DNA of 64,000 nt from Shewanella sp. HN-41 (GCF_000217915.1 NZ_AFOZ01000019.1:62001-126000), one strand, 5' to 3'. Shown: positions 35,644-46,801, counted from the first letter of the stretch. Program-made: numbers and translations. The notes: generated by a model from the sequence alone, not told the origin.

Positions 35644-37233
35644 TTATGAATCGAGTTTATCATCTGCGACTTTATAGTGTGGATCATCAAGTAGATTGAC
35701 CTCGACAAGATCGCCAGCTTTCCTCAACAGCGCTTTACAGTCGGCACTTAAATGGATTAAGTGCAATTTTTTACCAGCATGAACATAGCGGTCAGCCAGC
35801 GTATCTATTGCCTCTAGTGCCGAGTGGTCGGCTACACGAGAGTTTTTGAAATCAATAACTACATCCTGAGGATCTTGGGATGCATCGAATAATTCTAAAA
35901 AGTTGGCAATTGAGCCAAAGAATAGCGGCCCATTGAGTTCATACACTTTCCAGCCCTGTGAATTTTGGTTCACATTGACACTAATGTGTTTAGCGTGTTG
36001 CCAAGCAAATACCAGTGCTGACACGACAACACCGACAAAGACTGCAAAGGCAAGATCGGTAAAGACAGTGACTGTAGTCACTAGCACGATAACGAAGGCG
36101 TCATGCTTTGGCACTTTACCCATAAATTTAAAGCTAGCCCATTCGAAAGTGCCGAGTACCACAATAAACATCACCCCGACTAGCGCTGCTAATGGGATGA
36201 TCTCAATGAAAGAAGCACCAAATAAGATAAAAATCAGCAGTGCGATAGCAGCAGTAATGCCAGATAATCTGCCGCGTCCGCCTGAATTAATGTTAATCAT
36301 CGACTGGCCAATCATGGCACAGCCACCCATGGCACCAAAGAAACCACTGGTGATGTTGCCTACGCCTTGCCCAACACACTCTCTATTACTGCGTCCGCGG
36401 GTATTCGTCATTTCATCGATAACGGTCAGCGTCAGTAGTGATTCAATGAGCCCAACCGCCGCAAGGATGAATGAGTAGGGCAAGATGATATACAAGGTTT
36501 CGAAATTAAATGGGACGATAGGAATGGCGAAACTCGGTAATGAGCCTGCAATAGTCGCATGCTCATCGCCACTCATGGTTTTTAGAAAGTCCAATACGTT
36601 ACGGGTGTCGAGCTCTAAGCCAGCCGTCATTGCCGTCACAGCCAGAATAGCGACTAATGATGAAGGTACCGCTGTGGTGATCTTAGGTAAAAAATAAATA
36701 ATGGCCATTGTCAGAGCGACTAAACCTAACATTAACATTAATGGTTCCTGTGGCAACCAGACTAAGTTGCCGCTGGCATCCTTGACCTTAAATTGCCCAA
36801 GCTGTGCTAAGAAAATCACAATCGCAAGCCCATTCACAAAGCCTATCATCACAGGATAGGGCACAATGCGGATAAATTTACCGAGTTTAAATACGCCCGC
36901 TGCAATTTGGAACAGTCCCGCTAGTACCACTGCGGCAAAAAGATACTGTACGCCGTGCTCCACCACAAGGGAGACCATCACGACCGCCATCGCTCCAGTG
37001 GCGCCTGAAATCATTCCAGGGCGACCACCAATCAGTGCCGTGATAAGTCCCATGATAAAGGCGGCATAAAGTCCAACCATAGGTTCCACATGGGCGACAA
37101 AGGCAAAGGCAACCGCTTCAGGAATAAGGGCGAGTGCGACTGTTAAACCAGAAAGCACATCGGCTTTATGGCTAGACGTTTTGTGGCGAATGAGATCAAA
37201 CATGGAACCTCTGTTACTCAATTGTTGTTGCAA
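35644..37233 (-). CDS. SulP family anion transporter with STAS domain
   Basis: A 529-residue inner-membrane transporter with about 12-14 hydrophobic helices; the core shows [20 protein letters not shown] and [20 protein letters not shown], typical SulP. A cytoplasmic STAS domain occupies about residues 415-510, with [20 protein letters not shown] and [20 protein letters not shown]. Substrates of the family include sulfate, bicarbonate and dicarboxylates; I cannot choose among them. Single gene with its own terminator, upstream of rne in the opposite half of a shared spacer. Confidence 0.93.
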   Translation of the reverse strand: MQQQLSNRGSMFDLIRHKTSSHKADVLSGLTVALALIPEAVAFAFVAHVEPMVGLYAAFIMGLITALIGGRPGMISGATGAMAVVMVSLVVEHGVQYLFAAVVLAGLFQIAAGVFKLGKFIRIVPYPVMIGFVNGLAIVIFLAQLGQFKVKDASGNLVWLPQEPLMLMLGLVALTMAIIYFLPKITTAVPSSLVAILAVTAMTAGLELDTRNVLDFLKTMSGDEHATIAGSLPSFAIPIVPFNFETLYIILPYSFILAAVGLIESLLTLTVIDEMTNTRGRSNRECVGQGVGNITSGFFGAMGGCAMIGQSMININSGGRGRLSGITAAIALLIFILFGASFIEIIPLAALVGVMFIVVLGTFEWASFKFMGKVPKHDAFVIVLVTTVTVFTDLAFAVFVGVVVSALVFAWQHAKHISVNVNQNSQGWKVYELNGPLFFGSIANFLELFDASQDPQDVVIDFKNSRVADHSALEAIDTLADRYVHAGKKLHLIHLSADCKALLRKAGDLVEVNLLDDPHYKVADDKLDS

Positions 37234-37305
37234 AAATAAGCCGCGAATACTATCAAAATATGCGGTTAATCTACACTTTAAATGTACGTTAATTCAGCCT
37301 TGAAA

Positions 37306-37336
37306 ATAAAAAAGCCATGCAGTTGCATGGCTTTTT
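37306..37336 (-). terminator. Terminator of rne
   Basis: AAGCCATGCA (37312-37321) and TGCATGGCTT (37324-37333), a 10-bp stem with a 2-nt spacer that will open to a tetraloop. On the minus strand a U run follows from 37311. It lies 16 bp past the rne stop. Confidence 0.85.
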
Positions 37337-37351
37337 GGGGGGCGGAAAGGT

Positions 37352-40300
37352 TTACGGGCGAGCCATATCCGATTCCGCGCTATTAGCCCGTTTTACCTTA
37401 GGTACAGAGGCTTCATCGGTTGCATTTGTGTCGTATTCACGTCCCTTAGGCACTTCAACCTGGGCTCTCACTTCAACGACAGGTTTAGTCATATCCGACG
37501 ACACCATAGCCCCAAAGCGACTGGCTGCTTTAGGCTTACTGACAACAACAGCATCAGTGACGGCATCCGTGATTTGCGGATTAACTGTCGTTGGGGCCGT
37601 TTGCACTGTAGCTTGAGGCTTAACGATAGCAGCAGGTTTTGCCATTGGGGCAGAGGCTGTTGCTTTAACCGCTTCTTTAACTTCAATACTCGGTGCAACG
37701 CTTGGCTCTACAGCAGTTTCAGTGGCTTCGACTTTTGGTGCTACTGATGTAACCGCAGGGCTTTCAACTACAGGGGCCTTAACCGCTTCGGTTTCTGCTA
37801 CAAAGGTAGCGACTGGAGCTTCAGCGATTGGCGCAACTCCAACTTTCATTTCAACCGTTAGGTCTTCCGCTTTCGCTTCAGTGACTTTAGTCTCAACTTG
37901 CTGAGTTTCGACTGCTGTAACGTCATTTGCCGGCGCTTCAGCTTTCGCTTCAACTTTTACGACAGCAGGAGCTTCAACAGCAGGAGCTTCGCTTGCTTGT
38001 GCCATTTCGACTTCAACGTGTGTAGCAGTGGCTTGAGTTTCAACCACGGCATCTGTTTTAGTTGCAACAACGGGCGCTTCTACACGAACACTGGCAACTT
38101 CGCTTGGATACTCTTGGTCAGCACCTAATTCATCGTTAGGAATGAATTGGGCTGGTACGGAAGTTCCTTGCTCATCTTCATCACGGCGGCGACGTTGACC
38201 AGCAGCACGTAGATGGCGTGGGCTACGACGGCTACGGCGCTGTCCATCGCGGGATTCGCGTTTGGCTTTTTCTTCAGCGTCGATATTATCCGAGTCGGTT
38301 TCAGTTGCTTGTGTATCAACGGCAAGCTCAACATCGGCTTTGGTTTCCACCGCACCGTCTGTTGATGCTAAGAGCATGACGGGAGTATTAACCGTATCAT
38401 CGATACTCGCTGCAGCGGTTTCAGTCGCATTAGATTGAGTCTCGGTGAATTCTGCAACAACGTCGGAAACGTCCTTCGCCGGGGCAGTTTCTTTACGTGG
38501 CTGACGACGTGCTCGGGGAGCTTTGACTTCGGCTGGCACATCCTGTGCTATTTCTGCTGCCACAGTGGCATTAACCGCCGCGACTTCAGCTAACAGGGCC
38601 TCTTCTTGAAGCTCGCTATCTGGCATGTTGTTACCATTGTCGATACGCACTTTGCGGCGCATATTACGACGTTGACGACGTTCACGGGCGACTTCTTGTT
38701 TAGGTGCATCAGCTTCAACGTCGGCAACCACGTCTTTTGGTGCTTGTACACGTGGCTTAGGTTCAGCTTTCGCTGGACGTTTAGCGGTTTCTTCCTTCTC
38801 GCGAACTGGGCGTTCTTGAGTGCTCGTGCTGACCGCAGCATCGGCAGACTTCTTAGGATTGCGATTACGTGGCTCACGGGTGCCGTCTTTGGCCTTATCG
38901 GCATCTTGGCCAGTGCGTGAACGACGGGTGTCATTACGACGATTGCGGCGATTCGCATTGGTCGCATTGGCATCGGTGTTTTTGGTTTCGACGGTTTTTA
39001 CTGGTTCAGATTTTTCGCTTGAACCAAATAAGGCGCTGATCGCACTAACTAACTTGCTGAATAAACCTGGTTGTGGCGCTTCAACTTTCACCGTTGGCGA
39101 TGGCGCCTGTTCCACTTTCTGCGGTGCTGCGAAACCTTTTAATGCAGGAATAGGCGCTGCGGTACGTTCCAGTTTACGTGGCTCATACAGTTTGGCTTCT
39201 GGCTGCTCAATACGCTTGTAGCTAGATTCGCTGATTTCATCATCGCTGCGGTGGCGGATCACGCGGTAATCCGGCGTCATCATGTGCGCGTCGGGTATCA
39301 CATACACTTCGACATCGTGACGTTGCTCTGTAATGCGAATGGCTTTGCGTTTCTCGTTTAACAAGAATGCGGCCACATCCACAGGCACAATCGCTTCGAT
39401 TTGTGAGGTGTTTTCTTTGATGGCTTCTTCTTCCATCAAACGTAAAATCGACAGTGCTAAAGACTCTGTACTACGAATCGTGCCTTGGCCATGACAGCGA
39501 GGGCAGATGTGCGCTGCGGATTCTTCTAAAGAGGGCCGCAGACGCTGACGGGACATTTCCATCAAACCAAAACGAGAGATGCGACCTAACTGCACGCGAG
39601 CACGGTCGTGGTGCACTGCATCACGTAAACGGTTTTCCACTTCACGTTGATGGCGCACGGGCGTCATATCGATGAAGTCGATAACGACTAAACCACCTAA
39701 GTCACGTAGACGTAATTGGCGGGCAATTTCATCGGCGGCTTCGAGGTTAGTGTTAAGCGCTGTCTCTTCAATATCGCCGCCTTTAGTCGCGCGGGCAGAG
39801 TTGATATCGATTGAGGTTAAGGCTTCGGTTGGGTCAATAACAATCGAACCGCCAGATGGCAGACGCACTTCACGTTGAAAGGCTGATTCGATTTGAGATT
39901 CGATTTGGAAGTGAGTAAATAACGGCACTTCGGCTTCATAAAGTTTTACGCGCTCAACGAAATCTGGTCGAACTAAGGCGATATGTTGCTTAGCTTCTTC
40001 GAAAATACGCGGGTGGTCGATAAGGATTTCGCCGACATCACGGCGTAAATAGTCACGAATAGCGCGAACGATTACGTTACTTTCTTGATGAATTAAGAAA
40101 GGAGCACCCTTAGTTTGCGCTGCTTCAGTGATTGCAGCCCAGTGGTGTTGCAGAACTTTTAAGTCCCACTTTAATTCGGCAGATTCTTTACCAACACCCG
40201 CAGTACGAACGATTAGCCCCATACCTGCAGGGACTTCCAAATCGGCCATCGCTTCTTTTAATTCGGTGCGCTCATCACCTTCGATACGACGGGAAATTCC

Positions 40301-40710
40301 GCCTGCACGTGGGTTGTTTGGCATCAAGACTAAGTAAGAACCCGCTAAACTGATAAAAGTCGTTAATGCCGCACCTTTATTGCCGCGTTCTTCCTTGTCA
40401 ATTTGGACGATAACTTCCTGTCCTTCACTGACCACTTCCTTAATATTGGGGCGACCTTGAAATGAATATCCCTTAGGGAAATATTCTCTGGCGATTTCTT
40501 TCAGTGGCAAAAAGCCGTGACGATCGGCACCGTAATCGACGAAAGCGGCTTCTAAAGAGGGTTCTACACGGGTAATTTTACCTTTGTAGATATTGGATTT
40601 TTTTGTTCGTGACCTGGACTTTCAATATCAAGATCATACAGTTGTTGCCCATCGACAAGGGCAACACGCAACTCTTCTGATTGAGTCGCATTGATTAACA
40701 TACGTTTCAT
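37352..40710 (-). CDS. rne: Ribonuclease E, interrupted by an apparent 1-nt deletion
   Basis: The endoribonuclease that initiates mRNA decay and matures rRNA and tRNA, and scaffold of the degradosome. Translation from ATG 40710 gives [20 protein letters not shown] and breaks in the A7 run at 40598-40604. Restoring an eighth A rejoins the S1 domain and the rest into about 1119 residues. The catalytic half keeps [20 protein letters not shown] and VIDFIDM (DNase I-like metal site) and the zinc-link CPRCHGQG. The C-terminal 550 residues are disordered: Arg-rich stretches and many Glu/Ala/Val/Pro repeats, as expected for RNA binding and partner docking. It is divergent from rluC, as in other gammaproteobacteria. 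Since the gene is essential elsewhere, the break is probably a base-call error. Confidence 0.93.
40598..40604 (-). other. Frameshift site in rne (A7 on coding strand)
   Basis: Coding strand CAAAAAAATCC: with seven As the frame runs 48 codons into the gene and then to a TAG after KLPV. Eight As give [18 protein letters not shown], the conserved RNase E N-terminus. Confidence 0.9.
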
Positions 40711-41306
40711 GATGACGTCATTCTTCTTTAAATAGAGGTCATCAAACAATCGCGTTTCGCTGCATTACGGGCCTAGCAGTGGTCGACTGAGCCTCACGGC
40801 TGGTGTGGCTAGGCAAGGTGCGCATTACTGTTAGACGCAGTCGCTGCGTGTCGCATCCTATTTATGGCTTATTTTTTAATGATTACAAAAACAAGGAATT
40901 CGTTGTAAAACATCAACCAACCCCATAAATTCTTTAGTTTCGTTCCGGTAATGCCCAAGTCGAATCGGTTTGTCTGACGACAAGTTAAAATATTGTTCGA
41001 AATCGGGGAGAAAAGCTCTAGGAAAACCTCGTCAAAACAAGGTGATTTTCTCGATTTAATCGTAAAAAACGCATTTGTGGTATTTTTACTCAATATACGA
41101 TTTGCAAATCAATGAGTTGCTATCAAGAAAATGTTTTTTTATCCGAGAAACTTTTCGCTTGGGATTAGGATCTTGTGAACACTTTATTCACTGCTTATCC
41201 CTAATCGCTGGTGAAATATAGCAATAATCAAAAAATTCAGCAATGGAAAGGCACAATTCTTCTCAGTTGTTGTACAATGGCGACCGTTTTAGTCAGATGG
41301 CGCATC
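40711..41306. promoter_or_regulatory. Divergent rne-rluC control region with structured rne leader
   Basis: A 596-bp spacer. On the rne side, GCCTAGC (40771-40777) and GCTAGGC (40808-40814) enclose an inner AGCC-TCAC-GGCT hairpin, and ACGCAG-TCG-CTGCGT forms a second hairpin at 40835-40849. In E. coli the rne leader is long and structured and binds RNase E for autoregulation. The arrangement here suggests the same, although sequence identity to the E. coli hairpins was not established. The middle (41040-41200) is AT-rich. Confidence 0.55.
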
Positions 41307-42269
41307 ATGAATACAGTATCCACCCCACAGCAACAGGTTCAATTGATCACTATCGATGAAGATCATTTCGAACAGCGAATCGACAACTTTTTAATGACGG
41401 CTCTTAAGGGCGTGCCTAAGAGCATGATCTACCGCATCGTCCGTAAAGGCGAGGTGCGGGTTAACAAGAAACGGATTAAACCTGAGTATAAGTTGCAGAT
41501 TGGCGATATAGTGCGTATCCCTCCCGTGAGAGTGGCTGAGCCGGATAATCGCACCGCACCTTCAGCTAATTTGAGTAAAGTGTCGCAGCTCGAAGATCGT
41601 ATCTTACATGAAGATAATCATTTAATTGTGCTTAACAAGCCAGCGGGCATCGCTGTGCATGGCGGTAGTGGTGTCGATTACGGTGTTATTGAAGCGCTGC
41701 GTTCGTTAAGACCACAACAAAAGTTTTTAGAATTAGTGCATCGCCTCGATAAAGACACCTCGGGTGTTTTACTTGTTGCCAAAAAACGCAGTGCACTCAA
41801 GCATATGCACGATCAACTGCGCTACAAAAAGATGCAAAAGGACTATTTAGCCTTAGTGAAAGGGGAGTGGTCAGCACAGGATAAAGTCGTTAAACAACCT
41901 CTGCTGAAGATCACGCTAAAATCCGGTGAGCGTATTGTGCGTGTGAACGCTGAAGGTAAACCTTCTGAAACCCGTTTTAAAATTGTTCAACGCTATCAAG
42001 GCTGTACATTAGTGCAAGCGAGTCCTGTTACGGGCCGAACTCACCAAATTCGTGTACACTGCCAATATGCAGGTCACCCTATTGCCTGTGATGAAAAGTA
42101 TAGCGAGCAGGGGTTCGATGATAGTATGCGTGCACTTGGACTCGAGCGTTTATTTTTGCATGCCGCTGAATTGATGTTTATTCACCCTGAAAACGATGAA
42201 GTGATGCGGGTATCTGCGCCCTTAGATGATAATTTGTCATTGGTTCTGAGCAGGCTTAAACGCGTCTAA
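41307..42269 (+). CDS. rluC: 23S rRNA pseudouridine synthase RluC
   Basis: A 320-residue enzyme making pseudouridines 955, 2504 and 2580 of 23S rRNA. An S4 domain (residues about 20-85, RIDNFLMTALKGVPKSMIYR) is followed by the RluA-type catalytic domain with LVHRLDKDTSGVLLVA, whose Asp is catalytic, and TGRTHQIRVH. The frame opens upstream, but MNTVSTPQQQ at 41307 matches the family length. Divergent from rne, the standard arrangement. Confidence 0.96.
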   Translation: MNTVSTPQQQVQLITIDEDHFEQRIDNFLMTALKGVPKSMIYRIVRKGEVRVNKKRIKPEYKLQIGDIVRIPPVRVAEPDNRTAPSANLSKVSQLEDRILHEDNHLIVLNKPAGIAVHGGSGVDYGVIEALRSLRPQQKFLELVHRLDKDTSGVLLVAKKRSALKHMHDQLRYKKMQKDYLALVKGEWSAQDKVVKQPLLKITLKSGERIVRVNAEGKPSETRFKIVQRYQGCTLVQASPVTGRTHQIRVHCQYAGHPIACDEKYSEQGFDDSMRALGLERLFLHAAELMFIHPENDEVMRVSAPLDDNLSLVLSRLKRV

Positions 42270-42313
42270 AACGGTTAAATATACATTTTATATATTACGG
42301 ACGATGATGTTTT

Positions 42314-43051
42314 ATGAGAGTTCAATCTAAGCGATTTGATGCCAGAAAATATGATTTAGTGATTTTCGATTGGGATGGCACTTTGATGGACTCCATAGGT
42401 AAAATCATCGTCTGTATTGAAAATATGGCGAGGGCGCTCACTTTACCTGTCCCAACCGAAAGTGACATTCGCGATATCATCGGTCTTTCTATGACAGAAG
42501 CGCTGCGAGTTCTGTTTCCACAGGGACTCAATTTCAGCGCTTCTTCAGTATATTCCCAGTGTCTGCACTCTAAAAATGAATTTAGCCAAGGCGAAGATGA
42601 TGAATATCAACAGATGCGCGCCGAATTTAAAGCACAGTATTTACGTTTAGACACCACGCCAACGCCGCTCTTTGCACAAACGCCCATGTTAATCGATGAC
42701 TTACATAATCAAGGCTATCAATTAGCCGTTGCAACAGGTAAGGCCCGTGCGGGGCTTGATCGCGTCTTTGAGCAAACGGGCTTAGGTCGATACTTTATTG
42801 CCTCACGCTGCGCCGATGAAGTGCACAGCAAACCCCATCCTGAAATGATCTCAAGTTTGCTGAAAGAATTGAATATTGCCCCTAACCGTGCCTTGATGGT
42901 GGGGGATTCGCTGCTGGATTTGACCATGGCGAGCAATGCCGGAATTGATAGTATTGGCGTGACCTATGGCGCCCACAGTGCCGAAAAGTTGATGCAGGCA
43001 AAACCTATCGCCTTGATTGATTCTCCTGAGCAACTATTGCAATACCTCTAG
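42314..43051 (+). CDS. HAD-IA family phosphatase
   Basis: A 245-residue haloacid-dehalogenase hydrolase of the phosphoglycolate phosphatase type. Motif I is VIFDWDGTLMDSIGK (nucleophile Asp and general acid Asp), motif II VATGKARAG, motif III lysine in SKPHPEMI and motif IV MVGDSLLDLTMA. A helical cap lies at about residues 35-110. It follows rluC by 44 bp and may be co-transcribed. The substrate is unknown; a small phosphometabolite is likely. Confidence 0.9.
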   Translation: MRVQSKRFDARKYDLVIFDWDGTLMDSIGKIIVCIENMARALTLPVPTESDIRDIIGLSMTEALRVLFPQGLNFSASSVYSQCLHSKNEFSQGEDDEYQQMRAEFKAQYLRLDTTPTPLFAQTPMLIDDLHNQGYQLAVATGKARAGLDRVFEQTGLGRYFIASRCADEVHSKPHPEMISSLLKELNIAPNRALMVGDSLLDLTMASNAGIDSIGVTYGAHSAEKLMQAKPIALIDSPEQLLQYL

Positions 43052-43225
43052 CACTGCTATTGTGATGCTAAAGTGATAATACATGGCTGGGAATAGACTG
43101 CCCTATGGCCTTTATGTACGTCTTAGCTTCTCGTCGATAAAACGACTCCGCGGCTCGATATTTCTTAGTGCTCTTATCGATTCAATAAACTGAGCGAACA
43201 AAGTTTAAACAAACGTATAAGCGTG

Positions 43226-43810
43226 TTAAGCGAGAACGTCTACTCCTTGGGCTAGCAGCATTTCAGTCAGTAAGATTAGTGGCAAGCCAACTAAGGTATT
43301 GGGATCGCGACCTTCGAGTTGTGTAAATAGTGCAATGCCTAAACCCTCACTTTTAAAACTGCCCGCGCAGTAATAGGGTTCTTCCTTTTCTATATAAGAG
43401 ACAATCTGTGCATGGCTTAGGTGCCTGAAATGAACCGTAAAGGGTTCAACCTCGGCGGTCATAGTGCCCGTTGCGGCATTATACAGTGCAAGACCCGTAT
43501 AAAAGGTGATGGCCTTGCCAGAGGCCTGGGTGAGCTGCGCGACGGCATTATCAAAATGATGGGGTTTACCGATAATTTTGTCATCAATAACGGCGACCTG
43601 ATCTGAGCCAATAATTAGGCTATCGGGGAAATATTCACCCCCAGCAAGGGCTTTAGCTTGTGCGAGCCGTAGTACTAGGGCCTGCGCAGACTCGTCCATC
43701 TTTGGTGTTTCATCAATATTGGGGTTACAACATTCAAAGGCTAACCCCAGTTTTTGCAGTAATGCTTGTCGATACACAGAGGTTGATGCTAACACTAAGT
43801 GGGGGGGCAT
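43226..43810 (-). CDS. yceF: Maf/YceF-like nucleotide pyrophosphatase
   Basis: A 194-residue Maf-fold enzyme. [18 protein letters not shown] is the P-loop-like N-terminus, IGSDQVAV the catalytic Asp loop, IGKPHHF the next motif and FKSEGLG the C-terminal site. The YceF subgroup hydrolyses 7-methyl-GTP and related modified nucleotides to prevent their incorporation. ATG 43810 follows ACAGG; a GTG at 43825 is also in frame. It is divergent from yceD, as in E. coli. Confidence 0.92.
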   Translation of the reverse strand: MPPHLVLASTSVYRQALLQKLGLAFECCNPNIDETPKMDESAQALVLRLAQAKALAGGEYFPDSLIIGSDQVAVIDDKIIGKPHHFDNAVAQLTQASGKAITFYTGLALYNAATGTMTAEVEPFTVHFRHLSHAQIVSYIEKEEPYYCAGSFKSEGLGIALFTQLEGRDPNTLVGLPLILLTEMLLAQGVDVLA

Positions 43811-44037
43811 ATTGGACCTGTCCACAGCTTAAATAGGCGGTTATTGTCGCGAATCTTGGTGAGAAAGTGCAAGCTTTTCGTATTTCGGTGTTTCTTTTCG
43901 ATGAATGTCGCTATTTTAGGCGGCTTACGCTTGTATGCCTTCGCTTGCTTGGGTAAAATTTCGCTTCCGTTAATTTCAATGTTGGGGCTGGAGAAGAACT
44001 TAAGTTGCCGACTGGGACTTAAGTTAGAAATTTTTCT

Positions 44038-44064
44038 TTGACTCTAGCGTTTTCAAACTATAAT
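44038..44064 (+). promoter_or_regulatory. Sigma-70-type promoter of the yceD-rpmF-fab block
   Basis: TTGACT (44038-44043) and a perfect TATAAT (44059-44064), separated by 15 bp. The predicted transcription start, about 44071, leaves only about five bases before the yceD ATG. Confidence 0.65.
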
Positions 44065-44075
44065 ATGCGCGCCTT

Positions 44076-44600
44076 ATGCAAACAGTAAAGATACCGGTTT
44101 CAATTGATCCAATTCGCGCCGCCTCAAGCCGTCTCACTTATCTGGGGATAGTGCCTGGGCAGCAATTGAAAAGATTAAATGAGTTATGTGCCGGCGACTG
44201 TTCCGATGTGGCAGTGTCGATTGAATGTGGCGTGGATTTACAGGGGATAGTCTACCTGAAAGGGAAGGCTGTGACGGAGCTCACTCTGATATGTCAACGT
44301 TGCATGGCACTATTTACCACTGAGGTTACGGTCGAGTTTTGCTTCGGTCCATGCCGGACTAAGGCAGAAATCGATGAGCTCCCGGATGCGTATGACCCAA
44401 TTGAGTGCAATGAAATTGGCGAAGTACGTCTGCATCAATTGATCGAAGATGAATTGATAGTCGCTATGCCGATAATCCCTATGCATGAAGAAATTGATTG
44501 CAATATGGGATCTAAAGACATAGTTGTAGGCGAGATCGAACCCGCTCAAGAGGAGCGTCCAAATCCGTTTGCAGTGTTAGAAAAACTGAAGAGCAAGTAA
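44076..44600 (+). CDS. yceD: YceD/DUF177 23S rRNA accumulation protein
   Basis: A 174-residue protein required for normal 23S rRNA levels in relatives. It begins MQTVKIPVSIDPIRAASSRL like E. coli YceD. The core LTLICQRCMALFTTEV bears a CxxC pair, YDPIECNEIGEVRLHQLIED is the conserved centre and RPNPFAVLEKLKSK the C-terminus. It is the first gene of the block and precedes rpmF by 17 bp, the arrangement conserved across proteobacteria. Confidence 0.95.
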   Translation: MQTVKIPVSIDPIRAASSRLTYLGIVPGQQLKRLNELCAGDCSDVAVSIECGVDLQGIVYLKGKAVTELTLICQRCMALFTTEVTVEFCFGPCRTKAEIDELPDAYDPIECNEIGEVRLHQLIEDELIVAMPIIPMHEEIDCNMGSKDIVVGEIEPAQEERPNPFAVLEKLKSK

Positions 44601-44617
44601 TCTAGGAGACAGGGCCA

Positions 44618-44788
44618 ATGGCTGTACAACAGAACAAAAAATCTCGTTCAAAGCGCGGTATGCGCCGTTCACATGACGCACTGAGCACTGCTCAGCTGTC
44701 TGTAGACGCTACCAGCGGTGAAATCCATATGCGTCACAATGTGACTGCAGATGGCTTCTATCGCGGTAAAAAGGTAATCAACAAGTAA
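44618..44788 (+). CDS. rpmF: 50S ribosomal protein L32
   Basis: A 56-residue ribosomal protein, beginning [20 protein letters not shown] with the basic N-terminus of L32, and continuing [29 protein letters not shown] gives a ribosome site before ATG 44618. It lies between yceD and plsX, as in most proteobacteria. No zinc-finger cysteines are seen, as in other gammaproteobacterial L32. Confidence 0.98.
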
Positions 44789-44803
44789 TTTGTTGGTTTC
44801 CTA

Positions 44804-45832
44804 ATGACGAGTCTGACGCTTGCGTTAGATGCGATGGGTGGCGATCATGGCCCCCACGTCACAGTGCCTGCAGCCTTGCGGGCACTAAAATTACACTCTT
44901 TTCTTAAAATCATTTTAGTCGGTGATAAGACTGAAATTGATGTCTACTTGCGCCAAGCTGAGCCTTTACTACTTTCCCGTATAGAAGTTATCCATACCGA
45001 TGAAGTCGTCAGTATGACGGATAGACCCGTGCATGCTTTACGTACTCGCAAGAAAAGTTCCATGCGCCTAGCCATCGAATTAGTGCGAGATGAGCGTGCG
45101 GCCGCGTGTGTCAGTGCTGGCAATACGGGGGCGCTGATGGCTATGGCAAAGGTATTATTAAAGACCTTGCCGGGTGTGGATAGGCCTGCGCTTGTTAGCT
45201 GTTTACCCGCAGTCACCCAAAAGCCCGTCTATTTACTGGACTTAGGTGCGAATATTTCGTGTGATTCCGAGACCTTATTTCAATTTGCCGTGATGGGTTC
45301 AGTGCTCTGTGAAGCGGTGGATAAAAAATCTCGCCCCAAGGTGGCTTTACTCAATGTCGGTACTGAGGAGATTAAGGGGAACGATCAAGTTCAGCAAGCG
45401 GCGCAGATTCTGCAAAACACCGATCAGATCAACTACACAGGTTTTATCGAAGGAGATGAAATCTATTCCGGTAATGTGGATGTCATCGTTTGTGATGGTT
45501 TTGTGGGTAATATCACGCTTAAAACCTCTGAAGGCATTGCCAAGTTATTGGTACATCAGTTAAAACGGGGACTAACCCAAGGTTTATTCGTGCGTTTTTT
45601 GGCAAAACTTATCGCCCCACGCATTCAGGCGGTCCTCAGCCAGATGAACCCCGACCACTATAACGGAGCAAGTCTGATAGGATTGCGCGGAATAGTTGTA
45701 AAAAGCCATGGAAATGCGGATGAAACTGCCTATTTACAAGCAATTAGTTTGGCAGTGACTGAAGCTCAACGTCGACTCCCTGAAATGATAAGAGATCGTT
45801 TAGAGTCGATTCTTTTAGATATAAATAACTGA
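44804..45832 (+). CDS. plsX: Phosphate acyltransferase PlsX
   Basis: A 342-residue enzyme that converts acyl-ACP to acyl-phosphate for PlsY, linking fatty acid synthesis to phospholipids. It opens [20 protein letters not shown]. Other conserved parts are [29 protein letters not shown] and [17 protein letters not shown]. Situated 15 bp after rpmF and 9 bp before fabH, within the fatty acid block. Confidence 0.97.
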   Translation: MTSLTLALDAMGGDHGPHVTVPAALRALKLHSFLKIILVGDKTEIDVYLRQAEPLLLSRIEVIHTDEVVSMTDRPVHALRTRKKSSMRLAIELVRDERAAACVSAGNTGALMAMAKVLLKTLPGVDRPALVSCLPAVTQKPVYLLDLGANISCDSETLFQFAVMGSVLCEAVDKKSRPKVALLNVGTEEIKGNDQVQQAAQILQNTDQINYTGFIEGDEIYSGNVDVIVCDGFVGNITLKTSEGIAKLLVHQLKRGLTQGLFVRFLAKLIAPRIQAVLSQMNPDHYNGASLIGLRGIVVKSHGNADETAYLQAISLAVTEAQRRLPEMIRDRLESILLDINN

Positions 45833-45841
45833 TCCCTCCTT

Positions 45842-46801
45842 ATGCATACAAAAATTCTCGGAACTGGTAGTTATCTACCAGTGCAGGTGCGTAGCAATCA
45901 AGATTTGGAAAAAATGGTGGAAACCACTGACCAATGGATTGTTGAACGTACGGGTATCTCTGAACGCCGCATTGCGGCCTTCGATGAAACCGTTTCTACT
46001 ATGGGCTATCAAGCGGCATTAAAAGCGCTGGAGATGGCGGGCATTGATGCATCAGATTTAGACATGATCATTTGTGGCACCACCAGTGCGGCAAATGCTT
46101 TTCCGGCCGCTGCCTGTGAAATTCAAGCTATGCTTGGGGTTCACACTATTCCGGCCTTTGATATTGCGGCAGCATGCTCGGGCTTTGTATATGCACTTTC
46201 AGTCGCCGATCAATTCGTTAAAACCGGTGCCGCTAAAAAAGTGTTAGTGATTGGTGCGGATGTGCTGTCTCGTCTATGTGAGCCAGAGGACCGCACTACT
46301 ATTATCCTGTTTGGTGATGGGGCTGGTGCTGCCGTTATCGGTGCATCCGACGAACCTGGGATTATTTCTACCCACATTTATGCCGATGGTCGCCAGGGCG
46401 ACCTATTGAAATGTGCTTTCCCCCCGCGTAAAGGCGAAACCTCTGAAGCGGTCGGCTTTATGACCATGAAAGGTAATGATGTCTTTAAAGTGGCCGTCAC
46501 TCAATTATCCCATGTGGTGACTGAAACACTGCGGATAAATAATATCGACAAGTCAGAAATTGACTGGTTAGTACCCCATCAAGCAAATTTCCGTATCATT
46601 AACGCCACAGCGAAAAAACTCGATATGAGTTTAGATAAAGTCGTATTGACCTTAGCGAGACACGGCAATACCTCTGCTGCCTCTGTGCCCATTGCACTCG
46701 ATGAGGCCGTGCGTGATGGTCGTATTCAGCGAGGACAATTACTGCTGCTCGAAGCCTTTGGTGCTGGTTTTGCGTGGGGCAGCGCGTTAGTGCGTTTCTA
46801 A
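45842..46801 (+). CDS. fabH: Beta-ketoacyl-ACP synthase III
   Basis: A 319-residue enzyme that condenses acetyl-CoA with malonyl-ACP to begin fatty acid synthesis. The Cys-His-Asn triad lies in [24 protein letters not shown] and [16 protein letters not shown]. Length and N-terminus ([17 protein letters not shown]) are normal. It is part of the plsX-fabH-fabD-fabG-acpP-fabF cluster, with an 84-90 bp gap before fabD. Confidence 0.98.
   Translation: MHTKILGTGSYLPVQVRSNQDLEKMVETTDQWIVERTGISERRIAAFDETVSTMGYQAALKALEMAGIDASDLDMIICGTTSAANAFPAAACEIQAMLGVHTIPAFDIAAACSGFVYALSVADQFVKTGAAKKVLVIGADVLSRLCEPEDRTTIILFGDGAGAAVIGASDEPGIISTHIYADGRQGDLLKCAFPPRKGETSEAVGFMTMKGNDVFKVAVTQLSHVVTETLRINNIDKSEIDWLVPHQANFRIINATAKKLDMSLDKVVLTLARHGNTSAASVPIALDEAVRDGRIQRGQLLLLEAFGAGFAWGSALVRF

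Noticed and set aside
35903..36478. A 191-codon plus-strand open frame opposite the SulP transporter
   Set aside because: It lies entirely antisense to a clear transporter gene, has no ribosome site or domain, and is a composition effect of the opposite frame.
38590..39221. Several 100-133 codon frames on both strands inside rne
   Set aside because: They arise from the repetitive GC-rich disordered part of RNase E and have no independent support.
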